A stretch of DNA of 64,000 nt. Origin: Shewanella halifaxensis HAW-EB4 (GTDB lineage Bacteria; Pseudomonadota; Gammaproteobacteria; Enterobacterales; Shewanellaceae). The stretch lies in NCBI RefSeq assembly GCF_000019185.1, contig NC_010334.1:620001-684000 (forward strand). Direction: 5' to 3'. Below, in pieces: positions 36,167 through 45,993 of this stretch. Under the pieces are notes generated by a model. The model was not told the origin of the DNA, made no database searches, and was given only the letters and a program-made list of their open reading frames with translations. The translations under genes were made by a program, and so were the position numbers. Each line of letters begins with the position of its first letter. Position 1 is the stretch's first letter.

Positions 36167-37153
36167 TTAGAATCTTTCTTCTTTTGTCGTTGCAAGCTCT
36201 TGCGTGAGGGCTGTCTGGTTTCCAATGCTTTTACCTCGTTTACTGTTAAACAGCCAGTCCATCCCATGAACAGCCGTAGTCGCAAAGGCTATAGCGTGGT
36301 GAGCCTCATCGATAATCAATAGCTTGCTGTTTAAAGCCGGGTTGTTCACTTCAAGATTGTTCAGTAACGCCTTAAAGTGCTGTGCATCGGCCACCATATT
36401 GTGCTGAGAATCCCCGTCTTCACCGTTATGTTCTAAGGCACCGATACCGATAAAGACATTTGCATCTATCTCCCTGAGCGAAGCGATATTCTTTGCGAAC
36501 TGAGTGAGGAACTGTCGTTTTTGCCACCAAAGAGAGGGGCTGCCTAACAAGTAATTGCTAAAAAGTTCAGGCTGCTTTAAAAGAATATAGGCGCCAAATA
36601 GTCCGCCTAAAGAGTTACCGACATAAGTGCGTTGTTCTGGAACCGTACGAAAGTTCTGTTCCATATAGGGGATGATTTTGCTCTTTAGAAAGTGCAAATG
36701 TCTATCTGCCCCGCCGGTGACTTTTTTCCAGCTGGTGTCTACGGTAGGGGTGTAGTCCCTTACTCGGCTATGATCGCTTCTAAGACCTAACTCCCATGAG
36801 ATCCCGACGATAATCGTCGGTTGCATCTGTTTTGAGTTCATCGGAAAGCGGGTCACGCCAGACATGATCTGAAAGGTATACATGGCATCGGTGAGATAGA
36901 TCACCGGATACTGCCTGTCTCTATTTGCCGAGGATTTATAGCCCTTGGGTAGCTTGATATAGAGCTTATAGTTGCGCTCTTTATCGTTAATTTGCACCGT
37001 ATGGCTGCGGGGAATACTAAAGGGGGTGGTTAAGTGTGCCGAGGCTTCAATAACGGGTTTATTCGCCATGCACGTAGTAGGGAAAAAACTTGCTAACAGT
37101 ATGCTGCAAAGCATGAGTCTAAGTAATGGGGCATTGCAGTTTCGGGAGGACAT
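36167..37153 (-). CDS. Exported alpha/beta-hydrolase esterase (IroE/Fes-like)
   Basis: A 328-residue secreted hydrolase. The N-terminal signal peptide (LRLMLCSILLASFFPTTCMA) precedes an esterase-D-like fold: YPVIYLTDAMYTFQ, the nucleophile elbow YVGNSLGGLFGAY with GxSxGG, and a catalytic His candidate in IIDEAHHAIAFATTAVHG. The family includes siderophore (enterobactin-type) esterases such as IroE and other serine esterases. No iron-uptake genes lie nearby, so substrate remains open. Confidence 0.85.
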   Translation of the reverse strand: MSSRNCNAPLLRLMLCSILLASFFPTTCMANKPVIEASAHLTTPFSIPRSHTVQINDKERNYKLYIKLPKGYKSSANRDRQYPVIYLTDAMYTFQIMSGVTRFPMNSKQMQPTIIVGISWELGLRSDHSRVRDYTPTVDTSWKKVTGGADRHLHFLKSKIIPYMEQNFRTVPEQRTYVGNSLGGLFGAYILLKQPELFSNYLLGSPSLWWQKRQFLTQFAKNIASLREIDANVFIGIGALEHNGEDGDSQHNMVADAQHFKALLNNLEVNNPALNSKLLIIDEAHHAIAFATTAVHGMDWLFNSKRGKSIGNQTALTQELATTKEERF

Positions 37154-37314
37154 TGTCGGCTCTACTTATCCATTAGTTGTGGTAATAGCTTAACCTTTTC
37201 TTTAGGGGAAATCTCTTACATTTAGCACGATAAATAATCATTATCGGTGGCTGAGTTTATCGCTGGCGATAAAATAAAACGGCTAAGAGAAGCCAGTTAG
37301 AAGGTATCTTATAA

Positions 37315-37341
37315 GTCAGCAGAGCCTTTGGCTCTGCTGAC
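37315..37341. terminator. Perfect 12-bp hairpin, likely terminator
   Basis: The stem GTCAGCAGAGCC / GGCTCTGCTGAC with loop TTT is followed by TTTTG on the plus strand. It lies just downstream of the minus-strand MazG-like gene, so it may end that transcript even though the stronger T-run points the other way. Confidence 0.65.
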
Positions 37342-37382
37342 TTTTGCTTAAAAGCGGACACTTTTGATCAGGAGATAAAAGT

Positions 37383-37961
37383 TTAAGCTTTAACTAGCTT
37401 TTCTAGATCCGCTGGGCGGTAGTAAACGGATTTTAATACTTTACCTTGGCGAACCACTTTACCCGCCATATCGACGTCTTTAGCGCACTTGGCGATGATG
37501 AAGTCGCCCTTGGTGCTGCCAACAATCTCAACACCTTGCTTGGCATAGAAAGCGATGGTCTCTTCAAGCTCTTGCTCGTTACGGCATACCTTGCTCATGT
37601 TGCTAGAATGCACTTCATCCCAGCAAGTGACAAAGTCGATTTCACGGTTCTTAGCTACGTGTAGCAGCAGGTCGATGACGTAGCTGATCTCGAGTCTATC
37701 GCTAACTTGGGTTGCGCCCAAATGTACTAGACGGCCCATCAATACATAGACAGAGTCGACGATGGCATCGGCCTGTTCTACACGGCTGTCGGCTTCAGCA
37801 AGCTCAGTAAGTTCTTCGATAGCTAAGGATGTGTGCAGTGTATCGGCTTTATCATCCAGTGTATTGCTATCCTCAATCGGTAGATCGAAAGTTGAGCGAA
37901 ACTCTCGAATATCGCGATATAGGTGATCGTATAGTGGTTGATCCAAAGCGGATAATTTCAT
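37383..37961 (-). CDS. MazG-like nucleotide pyrophosphohydrolase family protein
   Basis: A 192-residue all-alpha NTP pyrophosphatase-like protein. The metal-binding pattern EELTELAEAD ... EQADAIVDSVYVLMG fits ExxE...ExxD of the MazG/HisE superfamily. The C-terminal half (VTCWDEVHSSNMSKVCRN, then KGDFIIAKCAKD) resembles the phage-type phosphoribosyl-ATP pyrophosphohydrolase-like proteins. I start at ATG 37961 (MKLSALDQPLY); the longer frame adds 32 residues with no family match and weak start context. Confidence 0.8.
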   Translation of the reverse strand: MKLSALDQPLYDHLYRDIREFRSTFDLPIEDSNTLDDKADTLHTSLAIEELTELAEADSRVEQADAIVDSVYVLMGRLVHLGATQVSDRLEISYVIDLLLHVAKNREIDFVTCWDEVHSSNMSKVCRNEQELEETIAFYAKQGVEIVGSTKGDFIIAKCAKDVDMAGKVVRQGKVLKSVYYRPADLEKLVKA

Positions 37962-38057
37962 CTCAATTGTGCCTTTGCTGCAAAATAGGGTTAAGAGCCG
38001 CCATACTAAAGAACTGAAGCTATAAATGAAAGCCAACCGCTGCTTGATGCGTAGCAA

Positions 38058-38503
38058 TCTTGCTACCTACCAGCCTATCAAATTCTGACCATCACTCCCT
38101 TGCAACCGACTTTAATAAGGTCAGTTTGTCAAAATCCCGCTCTCAAAGTGAGTGGTTCTCTATTCGCTTTTCATTGATTCTGCATAATTGTTGTATTTTT
38201 AGCTGGTTGTGAGACGGGTGGTGAATTTTTATCATTAGTCTTTCAAGGTTTTAAAAATATTATTTTTCTGCGTGGTTAGTCAGTGTTCGATGTTTTTAGT
38301 GAATAACTAGGCTTGCGCGTCAGATAAAAAGGACTGTTGTGTAATAAGGCTGGGGGGACGATGCTAGACGTTGTTGTTAATTTTATGTAAGGATATTCTT
38401 CTCGGTACGCTAAACCATTGCGGTATGGTGAACAGTTCGTAATTAAATTCGTTTTTAAAGCGAATAGAGCTGAAGGACATAATAAAAATAATAAGGATGT
38501 TTC
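38058..38503. other. Intergenic region upstream of the NhaC antiporter gene
   Basis: About 445 bp between divergent genes, AT-rich. I looked for riboswitch-like conserved segments and found none I could defend. A small inverted pair (ACCATTGCGGTATGGT, about 38413-38428) may be a local hairpin in the leader. Confidence 0.35.
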
Positions 38504-40033
38504 ATGAGCTCAAATAATGATCTTCAACAGTCAGAGTCTGTGACTATTGACCCTTTAGAAGATAGTCGACATACCGCTCCAACATTACTCGATGCCCTGA
38601 TCCCGATAATTGCCTTGGTGATGATGCTCACCGCCGCAGTGTATCTGTTTTCATCCGACAGCTCTTACGGTGCAAACCAGATAGCCTTGATTATGGCTGG
38701 CTGTATAGGGCTATTAATTGGTTGGAAGAACGGCTATAGCTGGGCGGAAATGGAGCAAGGCATTGTCCGCAGTATCGGTGTGGCTACTGGTGCTATATTA
38801 ATCTTATTTACCGTTGGGTCCTTGATTGGTACCTGGATCCTTGCAGGCACCGTACCGACCATGATCTATTACGGCATGTTGGTACTCAACCCCGAGTATT
38901 TCTATGTTGCCTGCTGCTTATTATGTGCTGTGGTTGCTATCAGTATCGGTAGCTCTTGGACGGTTGCAGGTACCTTAGGCATTGCCTTGGTCGGAGTGGC
39001 TTCTGCTATGGGGCTTAATGTGGAAATCACCGCCGGAGCCATTATTAGCGGTGCGTATTTTGGCGATAAGATGTCGCCATTGTCAGACACCACTAACTTA
39101 GCGCCTGCGGTCGCAGGAACCGATATCTTCAGTCATATTAGACACATGCTATGGACTACGGCACCAAGTATTATTATCGCCATGATAGGTTTTTTATTCT
39201 TGGGCTTTAACACCCAATCAGGCATGGATAACAATAATTTTGAAACCACTCTGTCACTCATTCAAGCCGATTTTAATCCTGGCGTTCATCTACTCTTACC
39301 CTTGCTAGTGGTATTTATTTTGGCCTGGAAAAAAATCCCGGCCTTTCCGACTGTGATTATCGGCACGATTGCCGGTGCTGTCTGCGCGGCGCTATTCCAA
39401 TTTGATAATGTGGTCAAATTTGCAGATGACGAAACCTTGATGCCGGTTGTGGCATTGATTAAAGGGATCTGGGTGGCGATGTTTAATGGCTACACCGCCA
39501 GTACGGGGGATGAGGTGTTAGACAATCTACTCAGTCGCGGTGGTATGAGCACCATGATGAATACGGTTTGGTTAATTCTTTGCGCCATGACCTTCGGTGG
39601 CATCATGGAGGTTACAGGTCTGCTTAAGCGCATTTTGCAGAGTATTCTGAGTCTAGTGAAGTCCAGCGGTAGTTTGATTTTGACGACATTAGCGAGCGGT
39701 ATCGGCGCCAATTTGATCACCGCCGATCAGTTTATCGCAATCGTTTTGCCGGGGCGTATGCTTAAAGTGGAATACGCAAAACGAGGCTTAGCACCGGTTA
39801 ACTTAAGCCGAGCGTTAGAGGATTCGGCCACGATTACTAGCCCGCTTATTCCGTGGAACACCTGTGGCGCGTATATGGCCAGCACCTTAGGGGTGGCGAC
39901 AGTGGCTTATCTACCTTACGCCTTCTTTAACTTAGTGTGTCCACTTATTAGCGCAGCCTATGCGAAATACGACTTTAAAATCGAGCGATTGCCAGAGGCT
40001 GAAGTACCACAGGCACAAGAGGCCGTTGCTTAA
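38504..40033 (+). CDS. nhaC: NhaC-family Na+/H+ antiporter
   Basis: A 509-residue inner-membrane protein with about 11 to 12 helices. The family signature YFGDKMSPLSDTTNLAPAVA is exact. Others include ISIGSSWTVAGTLGIALVGV, IGANLITADQFIAIVLPGRM and LEDSATITSPLIPWNTCGAY, all typical of NhaC. It should export sodium in exchange for protons, fitting a marine host. ATAAGGATGTTTC precedes the ATG. Some NhaC relatives exchange organic acids, so substrate is by family. Confidence 0.9.
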   Translation: MSSNNDLQQSESVTIDPLEDSRHTAPTLLDALIPIIALVMMLTAAVYLFSSDSSYGANQIALIMAGCIGLLIGWKNGYSWAEMEQGIVRSIGVATGAILILFTVGSLIGTWILAGTVPTMIYYGMLVLNPEYFYVACCLLCAVVAISIGSSWTVAGTLGIALVGVASAMGLNVEITAGAIISGAYFGDKMSPLSDTTNLAPAVAGTDIFSHIRHMLWTTAPSIIIAMIGFLFLGFNTQSGMDNNNFETTLSLIQADFNPGVHLLLPLLVVFILAWKKIPAFPTVIIGTIAGAVCAALFQFDNVVKFADDETLMPVVALIKGIWVAMFNGYTASTGDEVLDNLLSRGGMSTMMNTVWLILCAMTFGGIMEVTGLLKRILQSILSLVKSSGSLILTTLASGIGANLITADQFIAIVLPGRMLKVEYAKRGLAPVNLSRALEDSATITSPLIPWNTCGAYMASTLGVATVAYLPYAFFNLVCPLISAAYAKYDFKIERLPEAEVPQAQEAVA

Positions 40034-40064
40034 GCAGGCGTGAGACATTGGTAGTAGTCAGGAC

Positions 40065-40099
40065 AAAAAAAAGCCTTGTCGGTTAGGAATCGACAAGGC
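40065..40099 (-). terminator. Minus-strand terminator of the heme-lyase operon
   Basis: A 9-bp stem GCCTTGTCG/CGACAAGGC (40073-40081 and 40091-40099) with A8 at 40065-40072. Read on the minus strand the hairpin ends in T8. It lies about 290 bp beyond the last gene of the sirEFG-like operon, giving a long 3' untranslated region. It also follows nhaC in the other direction. Confidence 0.8.
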
Positions 40100-40390
40100 A
40101 CTTGGCGTAGCTATTAATCGAATTATTAATAAGCCAAATCTCACCATGGAGAGGGTGAAAGTCATAACCCATCGAAATGGGCGTTTAGCAAGGAAAGCAA
40201 TGTTTAAATCACTTTAGGACCTAGGACCTAGAGCGCTCGCATACTCGTTTCGAGGACGCTTCGCGGCTAGAACGGACTTCGTCCTGCTATACAGTCAAAA
40301 GACGGCATAAACGCCGACCTACAATGGGTTTTGATCCTGCCTTTCCGTCTCAGCCCCTATCGGCATTACCGTCTTAGCTTGATCCTAGAA
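40100..40390. other. Long 3' untranslated region with TTCG-type hairpins
   Basis: No gene. Contains CTCG-TTT-CGAG at 40244-40254 and GGAC-TTC-GTCC at 40274-40284, plus a GGACCTAGGACCTAG direct repeat near 40218-40232. These resemble the hairpins arrayed at 55404-55663. Confidence 0.5.
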
Positions 40391-40975
40391 CTAACGATGC
40401 GCGTACTTTGCCGTTAGCTTCTCAAGATACGGCTGCACTTCTTTGTCGCCCCAATCAAGATAACCACGTAAAAAGCCTATTAGGTTGCCTGAGCCGTCAA
40501 ACACGTAAGTTGCAGGTACCACGTCGGCTGGCATAATTTGGTCGATGGTTTTCTGAGGATCTAACCAAGTCTGGTAATGGCCAAGTTCATGGCGTTCTAA
40601 GAAGGCCTGTACCTTGTCACTCTCTTCGTCAATTGAGATAGGAACCACAACCAAGTTGTTGTTTTTATTAACTTGGCGGATGTTTTCCATCTGCGGGATC
40701 TCTTTGATACACGGTGCGCACCACGTTGCCCAAAGGTTTACTAATACTAATTTCCCTTTGTATTGCTTTAAGCTAATTTGCTCACCTTTAGTGTCGGTAA
40801 ACATCACTTCAGGTACCGAGCGAGCCGACTGCATCTCGATAAAGCGTGACATGATAAGCGGCTTCTCAATGGCTTTACCTGTGCTATAAACCTTATTTGA
40901 GGCGACTTGAGCTTGTGCTGGTATAAGCAGGGATGAGAAAACCAGTAAGCAGCTCAGTAAATGTGTTTTATTCAT
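40391..40975 (-). CDS. Thioredoxin-like protein of heme-lyase operon (CcmG type)
   Basis: A 194-residue exported thiol-disulfide protein. Signal peptide MNKTHLLSCLLVFSSLLIPA is followed by a TlpA/CcmG-like domain with LVLVNLWATWCAPCIKEIPQ (active CAPC), VPISIDEESDKVQAFLERH and cis-Pro segment PADVVPATYVFDGSGNL. It would reduce heme-binding cysteines before heme attachment. I start at ATG 40975, overlapping the CcmH-like gene by 8 nt with AAGG upstream, because it gives a proper signal peptide. Part of the set called sirEFG in Shewanella; which letter belongs to this gene I cannot confirm. Confidence 0.88.
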   Translation of the reverse strand: MNKTHLLSCLLVFSSLLIPAQAQVASNKVYSTGKAIEKPLIMSRFIEMQSARSVPEVMFTDTKGEQISLKQYKGKLVLVNLWATWCAPCIKEIPQMENIRQVNKNNNLVVVPISIDEESDKVQAFLERHELGHYQTWLDPQKTIDQIMPADVVPATYVFDGSGNLIGFLRGYLDWGDKEVQPYLEKLTAKYAHR

Positions 40976-41414
40976 GGGTGTTAGCCTTAATATCTTGATG
41001 TTTACGTTGTTCACGGATCCAAATCGCAGCGAAGGCGATTATGCCGAATAGAAGGAGTAATGGACCAAACCAGAGCAGGGCCGTTGCGCTTGAAAAACTT
41101 GGCTGGTAACGGATTTTTTCGCCGTAACGCTGCACTAAAAAATCGATGATCTCAGCCTTAGACTCGCCTTGATCTAGCATCAAAAAAATCTGCCCCTTAA
41201 GCTCGCTGGCGATAGGTGCACTTGAGTCAAATAGGTTTTGATTAACAGACATTGGACAGCGTAGCTCATGGGCAATCTCAAAACCCAAATCGCGAATTTG
41301 GTCCTGGGTGTAATGGATTTTATCGCTCGCCGCTTGCGCAGAGATGCTTATGCAAAGCAATATGGCTAGGCCTGCAAGTAAGCGCATTAACGTCGACGTG
41401 TATGCTTTGCTCAT
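40968..41414 (-). CDS. CcmH-like heme-lyase subunit
   Basis: A 148-residue CcmH/NrfF-like protein. Signal peptide (LLAGLAILLCISISAQAA), then the CcmH domain with IAHELRCPMSVNQNLFDSSA: the usual LRCxxCQ motif here reads LRCPMSVNQ, so the second cysteine is replaced. The pattern AELKGQIFLMLDQGESKAEI and LVQRYGEKIRYQPSF is normal, followed by one C-terminal membrane helix. The changed CxxC may reflect specialisation for the unusual CX15CH site of SirA. Overlaps the CcmF-like gene by ATGA. Confidence 0.88.
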   Translation of the reverse strand: MSKAYTSTLMRLLAGLAILLCISISAQAASDKIHYTQDQIRDLGFEIAHELRCPMSVNQNLFDSSAPIASELKGQIFLMLDQGESKAEIIDFLVQRYGEKIRYQPSFSSATALLWFGPLLLLFGIIAFAAIWIREQRKHQDIKANTHE

Positions 41415-43387
41415 GCTAATTCCTCGGTATACTTAGATGTGACTTGTGAGGACGAGGAGTGAGCCTTTGCTTTTTGCTGACGGAGGTTATGTAAGCCTGA
41501 AAAAGCCGCAATAGTGCCGCCAAACATCATCATCAAGCCACCAATCCAGAGCCAACACGCCAGTGGTTTGTGGCTAATACGTACCAAGTATTCAGTCTCG
41601 CTCAATTGTTGGCCACTGGAGACATATAGATCGCGCGCTAAGTTACGCATAATGCCCGCTTGAGTCGTCTCCATGGCGTTAGTCTTAAAGGTTTGGCGCT
41701 GTGGGGTGATATAACCGATAAAGTTATCATCACTATCGGTGACGCGAATGTTAGCCTGAATCGCGGTATAACTCGTGGCATCCACATCAACGGTGTCTTC
41801 ATACACAAAGGTGTATCCAGCAACGACCTTGCCTTGCCCCGGCCCCATTCTGAGTAACTCCTGCGTTTCAAAGTTGGATACGGCTGTAGCGCCGATAATT
41901 GTGACAGCCACACCAAGGTGAGCGATCAACATGGCAGCCTTGTTAGCGATAACGGCTAATCCTTGCTGGCGTAGGTTAAACATTAAGTAGCCAAGAGTTA
42001 GCAATATCCAGCTAGCTGAAGTGGCACCAATCCATACCCAAGGGTTAAAGCCATCACGAGTTTGTATTGCGACCAGCACACCTATCACTGCGGCCGCGGC
42101 AAATAATCCAAGTAGTGGGTATAAGCTATTTAACGTCTGTTGTTGCCACTTAATAAGCGGCGCAGCGCCCATGAGCAATACGGCGACAAAGGTCAGTGGC
42201 ACGAACATACTATTAAAATAAGGCGCGCCAACAGATAGGGTACCTAGATTTAATAGCTCGAATAGCAGTGGATAGAAGGTGCCGAGTAGCACTGAGATAG
42301 CTGCCACGATTAAGACGATGTTGCCGAGCAACATCACGCTATCTCGTGAGATGAGGGCAAAGTCAGACTTAGACTTAATCAAATGAGCCTTTAAGGCAAA
42401 CAGGGTTAAGGCGCCACACACAAAAACACCCAATAGGAATAGAATTGACATGCCGCGAGTCGGGTCTGACGCAAAGGCGTGTACCGATTGTACGATACCT
42501 GAGCGCACTAAGAAGGTGCCTAATAAGCTCAATGAGAATGCCAGTAAACACAGCAACAGGGTGGTGATCTTAAAACTGCTACGTTGCTGACTCAGTACCA
42601 CGCTGTGCAGTAATGCAGTGGAGACCAACCAGGGAATAAACGAGGCGTTTTCCACCGGATCCCAGAACCACCATCCGCCCCAGCCAAGTTCGTTATAGGC
42701 CCACCATGAGCCAAAGGCATTACCACCAGTTAAAAAGACCCAGGCCATAAGCACCCAAGGACGCAAATAGCCAGCATGTTGTTGAGTAAACTTGCCCCCC
42801 AGTAGCGCCGCAATCGCGGCGGCAAAGGTGATGGTTAAGCCAACATAGCCTAAGAACAACATCGGCGGATGGAAGATAAGGCCTATGTCTTGCAAGATTG
42901 GGTTAAGGTCACGACCTTCAACCGGGAAGTTTGGCAGCAAGCGCGCAAAGGGGTTAGAGGTAAACAGCATGAATAAGTTAAAGCCGGCAATAACAAATGC
43001 CAAGATGGCAATCATGCGGCCAATAAACAGTGGATCTTGGTAGCGCGATGAGAACACAATCAAACAGCCCCAAATGGCTATCGATACCACCCAAAACAGC
43101 ATTGAGCCTTCATGGCTACCCCATACCGCGGCGACTTTATATAGGGTGGCTAATTGCGTATTGGAATGGTTGGCAACATAGGCAACCGAGAAGTCATCGA
43201 GTAAAAATGAAATAAGCAAACATAATATAGAAGCGCTAATGGTGACCGTCATTAATGCGGTTAATGTTTTTACATAACTAAATAAATAATGGTTTTTAGT
43301 ATATGACGCATAGAGCGGAATAAACGCAAGTAACACAGCAGTGACTGTGCTAATGATAAGGAAAATAAGTCCTAACTCTGGGATCAT
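41411..43387 (-). CDS. sirE: CcmF-like heme lyase for the sulfite-reductase cytochrome
   Basis: A 658-residue CcmF-type cytochrome c heme lyase with about 15 membrane helices. The Trp-rich heme-binding segment WGGWWFWDPVENASFIPWL, the start VWGSHEGSMLFWVVSIAIWG, and conserved His-bearing loops (QDIGLIFHPPMLFLGYVGLT) are intact. First of three minus-strand genes with CcmH- and thioredoxin-like partners, divergent from sirA, as in S. oneidensis where sirEFG supply a dedicated lyase. It likely attaches the heme at the atypical CX15CH site. sirE is my best assignment of the name. Confidence 0.9.
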   Translation of the reverse strand: MIPELGLIFLIISTVTAVLLAFIPLYASYTKNHYLFSYVKTLTALMTVTISASILCLLISFLLDDFSVAYVANHSNTQLATLYKVAAVWGSHEGSMLFWVVSIAIWGCLIVFSSRYQDPLFIGRMIAILAFVIAGFNLFMLFTSNPFARLLPNFPVEGRDLNPILQDIGLIFHPPMLFLGYVGLTITFAAAIAALLGGKFTQQHAGYLRPWVLMAWVFLTGGNAFGSWWAYNELGWGGWWFWDPVENASFIPWLVSTALLHSVVLSQQRSSFKITTLLLCLLAFSLSLLGTFLVRSGIVQSVHAFASDPTRGMSILFLLGVFVCGALTLFALKAHLIKSKSDFALISRDSVMLLGNIVLIVAAISVLLGTFYPLLFELLNLGTLSVGAPYFNSMFVPLTFVAVLLMGAAPLIKWQQQTLNSLYPLLGLFAAAAVIGVLVAIQTRDGFNPWVWIGATSASWILLTLGYLMFNLRQQGLAVIANKAAMLIAHLGVAVTIIGATAVSNFETQELLRMGPGQGKVVAGYTFVYEDTVDVDATSYTAIQANIRVTDSDDNFIGYITPQRQTFKTNAMETTQAGIMRNLARDLYVSSGQQLSETEYLVRISHKPLACWLWIGGLMMMFGGTIAAFSGLHNLRQQKAKAHSSSSQVTSKYTEELA

Positions 43388-43942
43388 CTTATTAACTTCT
43401 CTATTTGTTTACGTTTAAAAGTTCAAAAAGCCTGTGTGAAATTTATGCTTTGTTAATTGGCTTTTCACTATTGCTTGATTTTGAATTTAGCGATTCATTA
43501 AATTGTTTTGACTGCTAATTATTAACCATTAGCCAGATTCGATGCTTTAGCAACGACTGTTTTACGTCATTGAACTCAAGGGTAGGTTATATTAGCGAAG
43601 TGTTTTGTGACCTCTCTAGCCTTTATAGTATCCCGTTTGCTTTCTGATGTTTTTTCACGTCTAAATCAGGATTTTTTAGATCCTTTTAGATGTCAAAAGG
43701 TGCGATTACAAGTGAAAAACACACTGCAATAATTAATCTAAGTCATTGTTTGTATTTGTTTTTCACTGATTTTTTACTATCTGTGCTTTTCTAGATCTCA
43801 TTTCTTGCAGTGACGCGTATTCTTTCCAAAAAAGATGTGGAAAATAGCCTCAACTCAATTGTTCAGTTGTTCGCTAAACAAGAGAGTGCCTTAGTTGAAT
43901 GATGATGAAAATACTATAACTAGGTTATAACTAGGAGTGATG
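43388..43942. promoter_or_regulatory. Divergent control region between sirE-like and sirA
   Basis: A 555-bp non-coding region that must hold promoters for both operons. I see CRP-like half sites (TGTGA near 43434 and TTGTGACC near 43604) but no convincing full dyad. The length suggests several regulators act here; in Shewanella anaerobic respiration genes CRP control is common. Confidence 0.45.
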
Positions 43943-45979
43943 ATGAAAAGTTGGAAACTTAAAGCAGCCGCGAGTGTGCTGTTTTGTTTCGGCGCTATTG
44001 GTTCTGTAAATGCCGCTGGTGGCAAGTACAATAGCGTTCCTGAAATGGGTGCATCTGCTAAGAATGCAATCGCAAACTATGCTGGTACAGAAGAAAGAAC
44101 AGGTGTTAAATCACTACACGATTATATTGTTCAAGAAGATGAGTTATTTGATTTCTTATTTCAAAACCATCCAATGTTCAAGTATCAGGAAGAAGGTAAC
44201 TTAATTGGTGATTACCATATTAGTGACCGTGGTGAAGAATATTTAGACACTGGTGGAAGCCAGGCATATAGCAAGCGTGTGGGTCGTCCAAGTGCTGTTC
44301 AGTACCGTCTAGGTGCTAAATCTACACTGGATTTCCCAAACAATTTCGTCGGTCCAGAGAAGTGTGGTGAGTGTCACGCGACTCAGTTCGAGAAATGGCA
44401 ACGTTCGCGCCACGCTAACGTAGTTCGTTTCCCAAGCGAAATTACCGATAAAGAAGTACCAAATGGCGATTTGAATGCAAAGCTATACGGTAGTGATGCA
44501 TCAATGCTTCCAGACGGTATTCGTGCTAACGACGTGTACGCCATTATTGGTACACCACGTACTAAGTACGGTTTCCTAGATTCATGGTTGGTTCGTGGTA
44601 CTTACCACGTTCGTGACGGTTTGTTATCTGAAGGTACAGGCAAGATGGTTGCCGGTGCTAACCAGTTCTCTCGTGGTTGGGCTGAATGGCTAACTCCAGA
44701 GATGGCGAAGAAGATTAATAAAGCAATTCCTGAGTTCCCAGTAACGCTAGAAGAGTTTGGCGCTACCGGTTCTCACCAGTGGGGTATGACTTCATACGGT
44801 GCTAAGTACGAGAAAGAGATGCTATTCCAACCTGGTAGCTCTTACTGTGAAATGTGCCATACATACAAGTTTGACTTCCAAAACAAGCAAGAGTTCTTCG
44901 ATGCACTTGGCGACGCTAAGAAGCTACAAGAGCACACTATCTCTAAGGGTATCTCTTGTGAAGAGTGTCATGGCGCGGGCGGTCACTTAGATGGCGGTAC
45001 TGGCGGCATGCAGTCTAACTGTGAACGTTGTCACCAGCGTTTCTTCTTCGTTGACGCACTAGCTGATACAGAACAAGCACAAGAGAAGATGGAATACGCA
45101 TTCGGCGTATACATGAAGTCTGCTTGTCCATCTTGTGGTACTGAAGGTTCGCAAATGTTTGCTTCTTCTCACTACGAGAAAGGCATGCGTTGTACAACTT
45201 GTCACGATCCACACGAAGTGACTGATGGCGACTTCCTATCTGGTTTCTCTAAGCCAATGCTGAAGAAAGACTGTGTTGACTGTCACGAAGCGCAAGCAAT
45301 GATCGCTGACAACACTGACACTCACAGCAACCAAACATGTCAGAGCTGTCACATGCCTAACATGGGTAGCTGTGAAAACTTCGCTGCGATTCAGTTCCCA
45401 GATAGCGCAGGTTTCGATGCGGTACGTCGTTCACACATGTGGAAGATCGATATCGACCCAGAGCGTAAGACATTGAACCCTCCTGAAGGTCAACCACGTG
45501 ATTCAGGCGTTAAAGGCTGGACTGTGGCTAAGAACGAAGAAGGTCACAACTACTTAGACTTAATGTGGTCATGTGCTCGTACAGCGATTTCTGACAAAGA
45601 CGTAGTGGATAACAAGGGTTGTCATAGCCCATTCCAGTCTGAGCTAGAAACTGGCATGCATTACGACGACCAGTTAGAGATCTATGGCGAAGTGATGAAG
45701 ATGCAAACACCTGTTAAGGATGTTTACGCCAAAGTTGAACAAGCTCTTGAACGTATCGATACGCTACTAGAAGTGACTAAGCTGTCTACTGAAGACAAGA
45801 CTCAAGTCCTAATGCTAGCTGAGAAAGCACAAGAAACTATCGACTTAATCAAGAAAGATGGTTCATGGGGTGTTCATGGCTTCCGTTACAGCCAGAAGCG
45901 TCTAGACGCAGCCCTAACTTATGTTACCCAAGCTCAAAATATTCTTGACGGTGTTGGTTACAGCGCTAAAAAAATGTAA
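43943..45979 (+). CDS. sirA: Octaheme c-type cytochrome sulfite reductase
   Basis: A 678-residue exported octaheme cytochrome (MccA/SirA family) that reduces sulfite to sulfide in the periplasm. Signal peptide MKSWKLKAAASVLFCFGAIG...NAA. Seven CxxCH sites (141, 302, 339, 360, 417, 444, 466) plus one CX15CH (Cys544 to Cys560-His561) make eight hemes. A non-heme CPSC pair (395-398) lies where the family binds copper near the active heme. I start at ATG 43943, five bases after AGGAG; GTG 43937 and ATG 43940 are in frame alternatives. First gene of the sir operon. A paralog starts at 62834. Confidence 0.96.
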   Translation: MKSWKLKAAASVLFCFGAIGSVNAAGGKYNSVPEMGASAKNAIANYAGTEERTGVKSLHDYIVQEDELFDFLFQNHPMFKYQEEGNLIGDYHISDRGEEYLDTGGSQAYSKRVGRPSAVQYRLGAKSTLDFPNNFVGPEKCGECHATQFEKWQRSRHANVVRFPSEITDKEVPNGDLNAKLYGSDASMLPDGIRANDVYAIIGTPRTKYGFLDSWLVRGTYHVRDGLLSEGTGKMVAGANQFSRGWAEWLTPEMAKKINKAIPEFPVTLEEFGATGSHQWGMTSYGAKYEKEMLFQPGSSYCEMCHTYKFDFQNKQEFFDALGDAKKLQEHTISKGISCEECHGAGGHLDGGTGGMQSNCERCHQRFFFVDALADTEQAQEKMEYAFGVYMKSACPSCGTEGSQMFASSHYEKGMRCTTCHDPHEVTDGDFLSGFSKPMLKKDCVDCHEAQAMIADNTDTHSNQTCQSCHMPNMGSCENFAAIQFPDSAGFDAVRRSHMWKIDIDPERKTLNPPEGQPRDSGVKGWTVAKNEEGHNYLDLMWSCARTAISDKDVVDNKGCHSPFQSELETGMHYDDQLEIYGEVMKMQTPVKDVYAKVEQALERIDTLLEVTKLSTEDKTQVLMLAEKAQETIDLIKKDGSWGVHGFRYSQKRLDAALTYVTQAQNILDGVGYSAKKM

Positions 45980-45993
45980 TTGAGTTAATACCG

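Noticed and set aside
38058..38503. Riboswitch upstream of the antiporter gene
   Set aside because: No conserved riboswitch core (lysine, Mn, guanidine or sodium types) could be matched by eye.
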